IMG/VR virus record: IMGVR_UViG_3300023184_009572
Coordinates: 1-22,560 of that record
DNA: 22,560 bases
Direction: 5' to 3' (one strand)
Source of the DNA: a virus
Shown: positions 1 to 7,262 of the stretch, piece by piece
Layout of the letters: each line of letters opens with the position of its first letter
Numbering within the stretch: position 1 is the stretch's first letter
Position numbers and translations under genes: made by a program
Notes under the pieces: generated by a model
What the model saw: only the letters and a program-made list of their open reading frames with translations
Told to the model about the DNA's origin: nothing
Database searches by the model: none

Positions 1-126
1 GTAGCCAACGTTTACAACCGGCTAGTCCTATGGGACGCAAAGTCCATTCACGCCGCCGAAAGTTACTTCGGAGACTCGATAGAGAACGCCAGATTTTTCC
101 ACTTGTTCTTCTTTGATGTGGAATGA
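1..126 (+). CDS. C-terminal end of a 2OG-Fe(II) oxygenase-like protein (partial)
   Basis: Frame 1 is open from the first base to a TGA at 124-126, giving 41 residues of a gene that starts outside the window. The stretch NRLVLWDAKSIHAAESYFG followed by a phenylalanine-rich end resembles the last strands of phage DUF6445/prolyl-hydroxylase-like double-stranded beta-helix proteins. In those proteins the His after the 'NRLVLY' strand is a metal ligand and a downstream basic residue binds 2-oxoglutarate. Here H27 and R41-type residues could fill these roles, but the HxD motif lies outside the window. The gene converges on the minus-strand gene ending at 130, with only three bases between them. The family assignment rests on a short tail and is tentative. 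Confidence 0.5.
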   Translation, partial: VANVYNRLVLWDAKSIHAAESYFGDSIENARFFHLFFFDVE

Positions 127-129
127 AAA

Positions 130-711
130 TTAATTTTTAATGTGCTTCTTGATGGCACCTTTCGTCACCCGCTCTTCGGGAGGGACAAAATCCATCTCCA
201 ATAAATCAAAAAAATCTTGTTCTTCAGGGATCCACAGCTGCTCACCCGTCGGCATCGTAGGCATACAGTCCGTCATACGACCGCCGCCAGACAACTTTTT
301 CCAGCGGGAAAAAATTCCCGGGATGAACCCATTGAAAGCGCTTCCATCCGGACTTGCACCGGAACCTGTCCTCATCATGTACAAACCGCCCCAATTCTCA
401 GGGGTACCTAAGAATACGTCCAGGTTCATCCCCTCCTCCAACCGAACCCGAAGATACTTGGCTTCCACTTTAGGGACCCATGGGATGGCCCCAGGAACAC
501 CCGGCTTAATGTGTTGGCCAATCTCACCCAATAATTTAATGAGATTATCTCTATCCTCCGGAATGCCACAGATCTCGATATCACCAACTACGGCTTTTTG
601 CCGACGAATAGATCCGGCCACTTCTACCCGGGCCATCGTCGAAGAGACATGCTGTCGAACTTTATTTGCAATTGATTCTGCCTCAAGCAGGTCGATCTTA
701 CCGATTCCCAT
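130..711 (-). CDS. PolX-like (DNA polymerase beta superfamily) nucleotidyltransferase
   Basis: The 193-residue protein carries the polymerase-beta palm signature: VAGSIRRQKAVVGDIEI at about 31-47 (G33-S34 and the metal-binding D44/E46) and a third acid, D98, in NLDVFLGTPENWG. It continues into YMMRTGSG, equivalent to the 'LLYFTGS' segment of PolX. The C-terminus ends with a DFFDLLEMDFVPPEER stretch like the PolX thumb end. The N-terminal 8-kDa HhH domain and the PHP exonuclease of full PolX are absent, so this is a minimal palm-thumb enzyme. The second catalytic acid is Glu rather than the usual Asp. Likely roles are gap filling or nucleotidyl transfer in phage DNA repair. It is the last gene of its minus-strand run, and no strong Shine-Dalgarno precedes the ATG at 711. 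Confidence 0.78.
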   Translation of the reverse strand: MGIGKIDLLEAESIANKVRQHVSSTMARVEVAGSIRRQKAVVGDIEICGIPEDRDNLIKLLGEIGQHIKPGVPGAIPWVPKVEAKYLRVRLEEGMNLDVFLGTPENWGGLYMMRTGSGASPDGSAFNGFIPGIFSRWKKLSGGGRMTDCMPTMPTGEQLWIPEEQDFFDLLEMDFVPPEERVTKGAIKKHIKN

Positions 712-754
712 GTTAACAATCTAACATCAAAAAGAAAGACTTTGCACTTGAGGG

Positions 755-1297
755 CTAGACAAGCTTTCCATCGAGAATGTGCCACTTGTCCAACATTCTA
801 TCGTAAACATCTATCTTTTTTTCGAGATAGCGTTTCCAAACGTTCTTGGGATCAACTCCGTAACGATTTGGCAAAAGCTTAGATTCCGACTTTGTCACAA
901 TGCACCCGACACATACATCTTCTATGATGTCTATATTAGATGGATCTTCCAGCATCCATTCGATGATAGGAGCTCTCTCTACGACATGCTCAAACACGAG
1001 TTCAGCTCTTGGGGAATTCCAAGAGCCCGTTGCCTTGGATGGCAATCGATCTTCTTTTAAGGTCCTTTCCCAAGTTTCCTTGGAATAATATCTTAAATGA
1101 TATTTCCCATTTGTCTCCAATATTTTCCAAAGAGCTGGTTCAATGGCAGCTCGAGCTGATTTTTTTCGAAGATCTTTATATTGGTAAATTTTATGAGATC
1201 TCAAAAAATCAATGGTAACTTTTAAAAAATCTTTCCAAAAACAAACATGTTCATTAAAATCTTGTGGATGAACATATAAAAATTTGCTATCTGACAT
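755..1297 (-). CDS. Hypothetical protein with an EHVV...VTKSE motif
   Basis: This 180-residue soluble protein has no signal peptide or membrane segment. The first half is rich in Lys, Arg and aromatic residues. The second half has a stretch (about 97-142) reading ELVFEHVVERAPIIEWML, then CVGCIVTKSESKLL. That order, an EHxV motif followed 30-40 residues later by a VTKxE motif, recurs in phage and bacterial proteins of unknown function as I remember them, but I cannot name the family. The two Cys in CVGC are too isolated to propose a zinc site. It sits 43 bases before the PolX-like gene and 19 bases after its upstream neighbour, so it is probably co-transcribed with them. Confidence 0.6.
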   Translation of the reverse strand: MSDSKFLYVHPQDFNEHVCFWKDFLKVTIDFLRSHKIYQYKDLRKKSARAAIEPALWKILETNGKYHLRYYSKETWERTLKEDRLPSKATGSWNSPRAELVFEHVVERAPIIEWMLEDPSNIDIIEDVCVGCIVTKSESKLLPNRYGVDPKNVWKRYLEKKIDVYDRMLDKWHILDGKLV

Positions 1298-1316
1298 AAA
1301 GACATGTCATCATAAA

Positions 1317-1724
1317 TTAACCTGCCAAGGAAGGCATCTTAACGCGGGCTATCGTACCATCGGATAAAACTATAGTAGGCACATCGGTGACTTCTGGCAA
1401 TTCATGCACTATTGTTTCTTGAATCGCCGACTTAGAATACCATTCTTTGGATTTTGTGACTGCATTTAAAACCAGTCTTTCTATCTGGGATGTAGCTCTC
1501 GATATCAAGGTTTTCTTGGCTTCTTCTGCCGATTCAAATATTTCACCATCGACTTGGTTCAATAGGACCGTCGAAGTTGGATCTGCGCCACCTCGCAAGA
1601 CGTAATTAACATTTTCGCCTTGCAGGGTCTTCTTTGTTATCTCTTCGACGACCATCATTGGATAAACTTGACTCTTCTTGCTGAGGATGACAAAAAGCAC
1701 CTGACCAACTTCGTAACGCATCAT
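1317..1724 (-). CDS. Hypothetical protein
   Basis: A 135-residue protein of mixed beta/alpha character. The first 50 residues (VGQVLFVILSKKSQVYPMMV onward) read like a small beta-barrel or SH3-like fold, followed by a helical segment around 65-95 and a short beta tail. It has no membrane segment, signal peptide or catalytic motif that I recognise. Its start overlaps the stop of the upstream acidic protein (ATGATG at 1724-1719, with the upstream TGA inside), so translation of the two is coupled. Either of the two adjacent Met codons could be used. The function is unknown. Confidence 0.65.
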   Translation of the reverse strand: MMRYEVGQVLFVILSKKSQVYPMMVVEEITKKTLQGENVNYVLRGGADPTSTVLLNQVDGEIFESAEEAKKTLISRATSQIERLVLNAVTKSKEWYSKSAIQETIVHELPEVTDVPTIVLSDGTIARVKMPSLAG

Positions 1725-2110
1725 TCGTCCTCATCTTCTTCGCTGTCTTCATCCTCGTCTTCATCGTCTTCAGGCAAGAAGCCTTGACCTTCGACTTGTT
1801 CGCCTTCCTCGTCTTCTTGGGCAATCTGAAAGACTCCTAACGACGGAGAGCTAGTCGGAGCGATGATGTAGTCTGGTGCTTCAGCGTCCAATGGCAGGTC
1901 GGCATCGGAACACAAAGACACTACCTTTTCCCACAATTTTGTTTCAATCAGCGAACGACCTTCAAGAGCTGCTAAAGACCTAGATAGAGTTTCAGCTCCA
2001 TCAGGAGGCAGGAGCACTCCCATCAAATCCCTGAGGTGTAATAACTCAAACTTTGTAAGGCACAACTCATAAGTCTTTTGGCGTTTAATCTTAGGATTCT
2101 TCTTGGTCAT
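1721..2110 (-). CDS. Hypothetical protein with a poly-acidic tail
   Basis: The 129-residue protein has a basic N-terminus (about residues 1-15), a helical core around LTKFELLHLRDLMGVLLPPD (18-37), and a C-terminal tail of about 20 residues that is almost entirely Asp and Glu. Such tails occur in DNA mimics, chaperone-like proteins and assembly or scaffold proteins, but nothing here selects among these. The ATG at 2110 follows GAAAGAAG, a plausible ribosome binding site about 7 bases upstream. The gene is translationally coupled to the next one through an ATGA overlap. I do not recognise the family. Confidence 0.65.
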   Translation of the reverse strand: MTKKNPKIKRQKTYELCLTKFELLHLRDLMGVLLPPDGAETLSRSLAALEGRSLIETKLWEKVVSLCSDADLPLDAEAPDYIIAPTSSPSLGVFQIAQEDEEGEQVEGQGFLPEDDEDEDEDSEEDEDE

Positions 2111-2122
2111 TAGAGGCTTCTT

Positions 2123-2419
2123 TCAGGGTTTGGATGGATCAGTGGCTTCTGTCAATGCCTCTAGAAAGAGGTCGTAAGTGTCTTTATGTGCTACACCTTG
2201 TTGAATTTTTAAAACTCGGAGGGCGGCCTGTAGGGTCTTCATGTCCAGCTTTTCGGTGTATTCTTCGATAATTTCCTTGCGATCGCCCTTGAGAAGTTCA
2301 ATCTCGTTATCGACGGACTCAATCTTCCCAATGAATTCTTTGACCAAGGCGCGGAGAGCCCCGAGCTCGTCGGGCTGCAGATGGGCTACGTTGTATTGTT
2401 TGAGAGCTTGTTTCGGCAT
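2123..2419 (-). CDS. GapR-like (DUF2312) DNA-binding domain protein
   Basis: The 98 residues are predicted almost wholly helical. The region from about 18 to 92 follows the GapR/DUF2312 layout. A first long helix (LGALRALVKEFIGKIESVDN) runs into a charged segment with the EIELLKGDRKEIIEEY pattern that matches 'LEEEKxxIxxDIKxVY'. A 'DMKTLQAALRVLKIQQ' segment follows that matches 'FDxKALRxIIRLRK', and a closing helix ends in YDLFLEAL. GapR proteins are tetrameric clamps that bind overtwisted AT-rich DNA ahead of polymerases in alphaproteobacteria, and DUF2312 relatives occur in phages. The match is to the pattern, not near-identity, and the usual basic 'RKKD' is weakened. The role in phage DNA topology is inferred. 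Confidence 0.55.
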   Translation of the reverse strand: MPKQALKQYNVAHLQPDELGALRALVKEFIGKIESVDNEIELLKGDRKEIIEEYTEKLDMKTLQAALRVLKIQQGVAHKDTYDLFLEALTEATDPSKP

Positions 2420-2452
2420 GGATGATAAGATACACCATCCGAAACGTCTTGT

Positions 2453-3514
2453 TTAAAGAGATCTTATTTTCTGGATTGTTTCTCTATAATCAACAATGAA
2501 TGGATTGTCTTCTGGTATGCCGGCGGCCAAAACTTCTTTGACCTTTTCCTGCAAGCTCTTGGCATAAAATTCTTTCATCGATTTTTTCATGCCTTTCATG
2601 AGTTCTTCTTCTGCTGTCTTTCTCTCTTCAGGTTTGATATCTTTTAATTTTTCAGAACCCTTTAATTTTTTACCAACAATTTTTTCCAATTCATCAATCG
2701 ATTTTGCATTAAGAACAGAAGAAGCTTGAGAAAAGGCCTTTTCTAGTGTTTTCCTATAAACTTCTTGTGCAGATTTTGCAACCTCGCCTGCAGAGGGGGA
2801 TTTTTTGATGACAGCATCGATAAATTTTTTGCTACCAATAACATCGGCCAATTTTGAATCTTTCTTTTCTCCGCCATTTTCTTTTTCAGTATCCTCTTCG
2901 TTGAGCAAACTAACATAAGACCTTACATAAGAATCAAATACATCGCTTGGTCCGCGAGATTTGCCATGTTTTTTACTTCCACCAGACGTAAATTTGTCAA
3001 GATATTTATCAGAAATGCCACCAGTAACAACGCTCAATACGCCGGAGGCAGCCTTGGGACCTTTATCAACAGCCAATTTGGCAACAGCAGGCCCAGGAGC
3101 GCAAAGAAAAGCCAAAACGGAAGCATCGTTGCTGGCCAATGCAGCGTCGGTTCTATCATATACGTCCTTATATTCGCCTCTAATTTTTTCTATGTCATTT
3201 TTTTGATTGTCAAAAATTTCGTCATAAGAGTCTTGCAAAAAAGGAAACAACGTCGTCATAATAGTTTCAAAAGCGACCTGGACAACAGTCACAGCTTTAC
3301 GAGCCAATTCTTTCGTCTTTCCAGCCGCTGTTGCAACAACATCAGCAAATGGTTGTATGAACACTTTATACATGTCCTTGCTGGTACCACCCCACTGTGG
3401 CATGCCACCTGTGTCTATGCCAAACGAGCCCGTCCCATCGTTCTCTTTAAGGATTTCGGAGACATAGCTCTTCACCAACCTGCGGACTCGCTCTTCTTCA
3501 TTTATGCGTTTCAT
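2453..3514 (-). CDS. Hypothetical helical protein, possible virion component
   Basis: This 353-residue Lys-rich protein is mostly helix. It begins with an amphipathic helix, MKRINEEERVRRLVKSYVSE followed by ILKEN, similar to the start of several other proteins in this block. The middle (about 120-180) is Ala/Gly/Pro-rich with moderately hydrophobic stretches (VLAFLCAPGPAVAKLAV; SGVLSVVTGGIS), too short and interrupted to call membrane spans. The last third is strongly charged and coiled-coil-like (residues about 240-335). There is no enzymatic motif. The start overlaps the upstream stop in ATGA (3514-3511). The helical architecture with the shared N-terminal motif suggests a packaged or scaffold-type protein, but this is inference. 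Confidence 0.6.
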   Translation of the reverse strand: MKRINEEERVRRLVKSYVSEILKENDGTGSFGIDTGGMPQWGGTSKDMYKVFIQPFADVVATAAGKTKELARKAVTVVQVAFETIMTTLFPFLQDSYDEIFDNQKNDIEKIRGEYKDVYDRTDAALASNDASVLAFLCAPGPAVAKLAVDKGPKAASGVLSVVTGGISDKYLDKFTSGGSKKHGKSRGPSDVFDSYVRSYVSLLNEEDTEKENGGEKKDSKLADVIGSKKFIDAVIKKSPSAGEVAKSAQEVYRKTLEKAFSQASSVLNAKSIDELEKIVGKKLKGSEKLKDIKPEERKTAEEELMKGMKKSMKEFYAKSLQEKVKEVLAAGIPEDNPFIVDYRETIQKIRSL

Positions 3515-3744
3515 CGTTTACCTAAATATAACTCGACGCCGGTTAATCCCTTCCAATATTCGATAACCTTCCTCTCAAAATCGTTTAGGCTCTGCTCCTT
3601 CGTCACCGGGTGCCTCGTCGAAAATACCTTGCGGGCACTCGCCGGCAAATACTTCAATAATTCCTTCTTAAGGACCATCCACTCGGATATGTCGGACGCA
3701 TAGGCCAAAACATATCTCAAGGCTTCTTCCATCTTTGGATCCAT
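3511..3744 (-). CDS. Small hypothetical protein
   Basis: A 77-residue protein, helical in its first 35 residues (EEALRYVLAYASDISEW, then VLKKELLKYLP) and basic in the second half. It has no recognisable motif. It is the first minus-strand gene after the strand switch: its ATG at 3744 is only 22 bases from the divergent ATG at 3767, so the two genes share a very short intergenic region. A downstream Met at residue 5 is an alternative start. Its stop is fused with the start of the 353-residue protein in ATGA. The function is unknown. Confidence 0.6.
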   Translation of the reverse strand: MDPKMEEALRYVLAYASDISEWMVLKKELLKYLPASARKVFSTRHPVTKEQSLNDFERKVIEYWKGLTGVELYLGKR

Positions 3745-3753
3745 AATGATATG

Positions 3754-3759
3754 TATAAT
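3754..3759 (+). promoter_or_regulatory. Candidate -10 box (TATAAT) in the divergent gap
   Basis: A perfect TATAAT lies in the 22-base gap between the divergent ATGs at 3744 (-) and 3767 (+), seven bases before the plus-strand ATG. Transcription starting the usual 6-7 bases downstream would begin at or next to that ATG, giving a leaderless mRNA. This agrees with the lack of any Shine-Dalgarno there. No good -35 element is visible at the expected distance. A phage late promoter with a TATAAATA-type core is another reading. AT-richness alone could produce this hexamer, so confidence is low. Confidence 0.35.
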
Positions 3760-3766
3760 ACGATAA

Positions 3767-4360
3767 ATGAAGACAATAGGATTGGTCCCCGGTAGTTTTA
3801 AGCCCTACCACGCTGGACACGACAAACTCATTCGCATCGCGGCCTCGGAAAACGAAGAAGTCCTCGTCTTCAGCTCGACAGGTGACAGGGCAAAAAGAGG
3901 GGAATTTCCGATCTACGGCGCCGACATGCAGATCGTGATCGACAGGTTTGTCATCCCCAGCCTTCCCCAGAACGTCGACGTAATAAGCGTGCCTGTTCCT
4001 GTCAGCTCTGTTTACGAAGAGTTACAAAGGGCGGAGGAGACCGGTTCTGAAGACGTCTACACTATCTACTCAGACGCCGAAGACATCTTGAAGTACACGG
4101 ACGAAGCCTTATATAGAGTGGCACCGAAAATGGTGGAAAACGAACAAGTTTTTACCCGTGGAGCTCAGCGCGGAGAAGAAACGCCCCAAATTAGCGGTAC
4201 CAAGATGCGTGAGATGTTGGCGGCAGGAAATACAAAACAATTCGCAAAATTCTTGCCACCAGCAATTCAAGGAAATGCATCTGAGATTATCAAGATACTT
4301 AAGAAGAAACAGATGGGTGAAGCATTACTAAGAAAATACGTAAGTCAATTTCTTATGTGA
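3767..4360 (+). CDS. HxGH-type nucleotidylyltransferase (adenylyl/cytidylyltransferase-like)
   Basis: The 197-residue protein has both signatures of the class I nucleotidylyltransferase (Rossmann-like HUP) fold: PGSFKPYHAGH at 8-18 (HxGH at 15-18) and ISGTKMR at 142-148, matching the 'ISxTxxR' motif that binds the triphosphate. Relatives transfer NMP to small phosphate substrates such as pantetheine-phosphate, NMN, or glycerol- and sugar-phosphates. The substrate cannot be assigned here. Phage homologues are common and some act in NAD+ salvage. The C-terminus adds a short basic helix (EALLRKYVSQFL), like the helices starting several neighbouring proteins. It is the only complete plus-strand gene in the window. 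It faces a 3744 start at one end and converges on a 4367 stop at the other. Confidence 0.8.
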   Translation: MKTIGLVPGSFKPYHAGHDKLIRIAASENEEVLVFSSTGDRAKRGEFPIYGADMQIVIDRFVIPSLPQNVDVISVPVPVSSVYEELQRAEETGSEDVYTIYSDAEDILKYTDEALYRVAPKMVENEQVFTRGAQRGEETPQISGTKMREMLAAGNTKQFAKFLPPAIQGNASEIIKILKKKQMGEALLRKYVSQFLM

Positions 4361-4366
4361 TATCTA

Positions 4367-5473
4367 TTAGCTAGATTTAAGTGCTCGAGCAAAAATCTTA
4401 GCATGTGCTGGGTTTGCTAAGTCCAATTTTGAATTCGGCAAATTTGCGTAGCTCAAGGATATCGATGCTCTGAAGACTTTATTTCCTCCCGACTTAAGGA
4501 TTTCAGGTTTGATGAACGCGTTAAGAGACTTTGCAGCAGCTGCAAAACTCGTTGCACCTTTTAGTTCTAGAACATTGTTGAAAGAATAGAGACCCTTGCC
4601 TTGAATCTGTATATAATGGGCTTCCTTCTTCTTGTAGTAGTGGACTATATCCTTTATAGGCATTATTACGGGAGGACCTGATTGTGAAACACCCCCTTTT
4701 ATTATCTTGTCCCAGTCCACAGATTGAATCTGAGTGCCCAAAATCTCCATTGGCTTGTCTGGATGTATTGCGTCCCATGCTTTCTTAATACGAAGCAACC
4801 ACTCGTGTACTACTGTTGACGCGTTCAGAATATTGACAACTAGGTTTGCATTCTCGACCGACCTGGAATTTGGTGACGGAATAAATTTAAGTGTCTCATA
4901 ATTGTACTGAAGAGTAGGTTGACCGAATTTTGCACCTGCACCCTTGACCTCAATGCCAATTTTTGTGCCACTTTTTGTCTCTACAAAAACGTCCGATACT
5001 GTAGTGTCTACTGTTTCCTCTTCTGTCACTGCTGCTCCTACTGCAGCCAAAAGGTTCTTTACGTCACCTTCATAGGAATAACCTCCACCCCTTTGTCCGG
5101 ACGAAAGGCCTCCGGAAAAAACGAAGTTGACGATGTTTCCTTTCTTGACGCCTGTGACTTGATAAGTGTCGAATGTGTTCGAGTTTGTTTTTCCGATATT
5201 TTGAACAGATGGGCGGCCGCCGAAAGCTGCTACGTAAATAGCACGAGCCATACGACTAAACTCAGCGTCGGTGATTTCTTTGGGATTGCTATTAAGGAAC
5301 ACCCTACAGTGTTCTCCCGTTTTTGATTTAGGACCAAAGCATTTCACATGAGAAACATCTATTCCGGACTTTTGAGCAGCTGCCATTATTTGGTCGACTA
5401 GAGACATTCCGACACCACGTGAAAATTTTTCCAGCAACACTATTCGAATATACTTCTCAAGCAGATAATTCAT
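4367..5473 (-). CDS. PD-(D/E)XK nuclease-fold protein
   Basis: In this 368-residue protein, residues about 134-190 read as a restriction-endonuclease-like core. A helix contains YEGDVKNLLAAVGAAV, then VSDVFVETKSGTKIGIEVKG supplies D161 and the E175-x-K177 pair, and Q185 follows in FGQPTLQY. That is the D...ExK...Q order of phage PD-(D/E)XK enzymes. The N-terminus (MNYLLEKYIRIVLLEKF) is the short amphipathic helix seen on many neighbours. The C-terminal 170 residues, with 'VHYYKKKEAHYIQIQGKGLY', resemble accessory domains of restriction-type nucleases. The start is fused to the upstream ligase-like gene in ATGA (5473-5470), so the two are translationally coupled. Nuclease function is well supported by the motif; DNA specificity and role (repair or attack on host DNA) are unknown. 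Confidence 0.7.
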   Translation of the reverse strand: MNYLLEKYIRIVLLEKFSRGVGMSLVDQIMAAAQKSGIDVSHVKCFGPKSKTGEHCRVFLNSNPKEITDAEFSRMARAIYVAAFGGRPSVQNIGKTNSNTFDTYQVTGVKKGNIVNFVFSGGLSSGQRGGGYSYEGDVKNLLAAVGAAVTEEETVDTTVSDVFVETKSGTKIGIEVKGAGAKFGQPTLQYNYETLKFIPSPNSRSVENANLVVNILNASTVVHEWLLRIKKAWDAIHPDKPMEILGTQIQSVDWDKIIKGGVSQSGPPVIMPIKDIVHYYKKKEAHYIQIQGKGLYSFNNVLELKGATSFAAAAKSLNAFIKPEILKSGGNKVFRASISLSYANLPNSKLDLANPAHAKIFARALKSS

Positions 5474-6750
5474 AGCTTTTTCCTTTTTCCTTTGCGACCA
5501 TACTTGAAGAGGCCTAAAATCATATTCGCCGAGGCAAACGAGCCCGTAAATTTGTAAGCATTGCCTTTATAGATGAATACGACGCCTTCTACGGGGGAAG
5601 TGATGTTCTCCACCGCTTTCAACTTCTGCATCTGCGTAGCCAACACGCTCATCGCCGTCTCGTCGCCCGAAGCCTCGATGGCCGATATCGCATTCTGTAC
5701 CTCGCCCTGCAACCTTACCACCTCAGTGTCAGAATCGTCTATCAGAGTAGAACCCAACCCCTTCAGCAGCTCCACCGCAAAATCATTGATGGCCAACTCG
5801 ATAGGCTTCACGTAGCTCTTCAGTAGCGCTGGAGAATTCTTGACAAATGAAGTTATTACTTCATGGTCGGATTTATCGGCGGCCTTTCTGATGCCAACCA
5901 GAGTGGGAGCAGCCTCTTCCTCGACACATCGTGCAACCACCATCTCGGACACGGACTTCGACAATCCGAGGTCGGCCACATCCTCCTCCATGCGAGCCCG
6001 CAAATATTCCCCCATGGTCGCCGAAGAATCTACGCCGGCATCAGACAAAGCCGTATCAATGCTCGCCAATGTAGAATTTAATATCGACTTATCGGACAAC
6101 CCCTTCATCCTCGCCAAAGCCGGACCACGAACCTTCCACCCTCGGACAGCGACGGATGACTGCATTCTCTCCACATTGTTCGTCAGAATATCGACACCAC
6201 CAACCTCGTCTTCCGACATTTCGACGTTACCGTCCCTGGCAACCTTGAACACAGGCCATCCATGAAAGACAACGTTGTTGGAATCGTAATTGATGACATT
6301 CGGATTGGCAGTATAGATGACCTCCACAGAGTACCACCGGTTGGCACGGGGACCGAAAACCTTCGTCTTGATTTTTTGTGGCAAAGAACTGATGGCGCCA
6401 TTGAGAACCTTGAAGGCCGAATTGAATGCCTCTTCCAAATTGCCACGGCCCGTAAACTTAGAGGCCAAGGAAGCGGCGTCCATGCCGCCACGCTTGATGT
6501 CACCACCGGCCCTGGCGACCTTCAAAGAGTCGTTCTCGACGTCCCAGGAAAAGACGAGGTTAAGGCCGTCCAACTTTTCGGAAGCCTTTGTCAACTTGCC
6601 AGTGGCGGCCGCGGACAAGATGTCTTTCATCTCGGCAAAAGTCAAATCACGATTATCATACAAGTGCATGAGGTGACCCACGGCCCCGCCACACAAGAGA
6701 AGTTCCTTTCGCCGAGCCTCGGCGAGTAGCTCCAAAGCCTCTAGCTTCAC
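5470..6750 (-). CDS. DNA/RNA-ligase-superfamily nucleotidyltransferase (KxDG protein)
   Basis: The 426-residue protein has the order of motifs of covalent nucleotidyltransferases. Motif I is EKLDG, with K59 as candidate nucleotidylated lysine. An arginine- and glycine-rich 'AGGDIKRGGM' and 'KFTGRGNLEEAF' region follows, then motif III-like VEVIY (E143) and YDSNNVVFHGWPVF. Motif IV-like EGVVF (about 388-392) and motif V-like YKFTG (about 399-403) lie near the C-terminus. I recall similar 'KxDGxNL...EGIVFxYKGxxYKxTG' proteins from T4-like cyanophages, mostly unannotated. The insert between the two halves (about 200-380) is larger than in minimal ligases, and the classical OB domain is missing. 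Ligase, capping or AMP-transfer activity is plausible. The first residues, MKLEALELLAEA, match the (L/I)xE-A cleavage pattern discussed in the findings. Confidence 0.7.
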   Translation of the reverse strand: MKLEALELLAEARRKELLLCGGAVGHLMHLYDNRDLTFAEMKDILSAAATGKLTKASEKLDGLNLVFSWDVENDSLKVARAGGDIKRGGMDAASLASKFTGRGNLEEAFNSAFKVLNGAISSLPQKIKTKVFGPRANRWYSVEVIYTANPNVINYDSNNVVFHGWPVFKVARDGNVEMSEDEVGGVDILTNNVERMQSSVAVRGWKVRGPALARMKGLSDKSILNSTLASIDTALSDAGVDSSATMGEYLRARMEEDVADLGLSKSVSEMVVARCVEEEAAPTLVGIRKAADKSDHEVITSFVKNSPALLKSYVKPIELAINDFAVELLKGLGSTLIDDSDTEVVRLQGEVQNAISAIEASGDETAMSVLATQMQKLKAVENITSPVEGVVFIYKGNAYKFTGSFASANMILGLFKYGRKGKRKKL

Positions 6751-7034
6751 GATCCCTGCTTCTTCGTTTTTTGTTTCTCGTTTATCTGATTTCTCTTGCG
6801 AGCTGATTGCAGCTCTTTCTTGAGCTGATTGTAGACATTCCTATAGTGACCGCGCTTCTCGGAACCTCGAGGATACTTGTCTCGCCAATACACAATATCG
6901 GCGCAGCGAGATTCGAGATCGGCCACATGGTCGTCAGAGCCCCAATCCGCAGTTCTTCCGCCTGAGAGGTGAGCCTGTTTTACTTCCCCTTCCAGCATTA
7001 ATTTTACGTATTCGACTAAAACTTCCTTTGACAT
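6747..7034 (-). CDS. Small hypothetical protein with shared N-terminal helix
   Basis: A 95-residue hydrophilic protein. Residues 1-18 (SKEVLVEYVKLMLEGEV) are the amphipathic helix with an MLE-G step that recurs in this block. The remainder is polar, and its last 30 residues are strongly basic (KKELQSARKRNQINEKQKTK), as expected for a nucleic-acid-binding tail. An HLSGGRTADWGSD segment in the middle could be a loop or cleavage region. It overlaps the ligase-like gene by ATGA and follows the 74-residue gene after three bases. There is no recognised family. A small internal, DNA-associated head protein is a guess from composition. Confidence 0.6.
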   Translation of the reverse strand: MSKEVLVEYVKLMLEGEVKQAHLSGGRTADWGSDDHVADLESRCADIVYWRDKYPRGSEKRGHYRNVYNQLKKELQSARKRNQINEKQKTKKQGS

Positions 7035-7037
7035 CGT

Positions 7038-7262
7038 TCATCCAGCCTCCGCTTTGTCGACGGCGTTCTTGAAGGCCCCCCAGATATACATACGCACATG
7101 TTCATCGTTAACCTCGAGAACAGTTGGCAAACCAAAATGTTGCTTCACGACCTCCAAGAAACGAGGCGAAGCCTCCACCTCTAATTCGCCACCTCTTGGA
7201 AGAGGAATATTTTTTTTGATGCCATCGTCTAGTTTCATGTCGATATCCATGTTTTCACTCAC
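7038..7262 (-). CDS. Small hypothetical protein
   Basis: The 74-residue acidic protein has a compact alpha/beta look. A strand region (KNIPLPRGGELEVEAS) is followed by helix RFLEVVKQHFG, then TVLEVNDEHVRMYIWGAFKN and a final helix. There is no signal peptide, membrane segment or metal motif. Its ATG at 7262 is fused to the upstream stop in ATGA, and the next gene starts three bases after its own stop. It sits fully inside the co-directional block. I do not recognise it. Confidence 0.6.
   Translation of the reverse strand: MSENMDIDMKLDDGIKKNIPLPRGGELEVEASPRFLEVVKQHFGLPTVLEVNDEHVRMYIWGAFKNAVDKAEAG

Noticed and set aside
140-724. A 194-residue open frame on the plus strand
   Set aside because: It lies exactly opposite the PolX-like gene, whose motifs are clear, and has no recognisable protein features of its own.
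2966-3703. A 245-residue open frame on the plus strand
   Set aside because: It runs antisense across two minus-strand genes that fit the ATGA-coupled series. Its translation is rich in Cys, Phe and Ser with no domain, as expected of a shadow frame.
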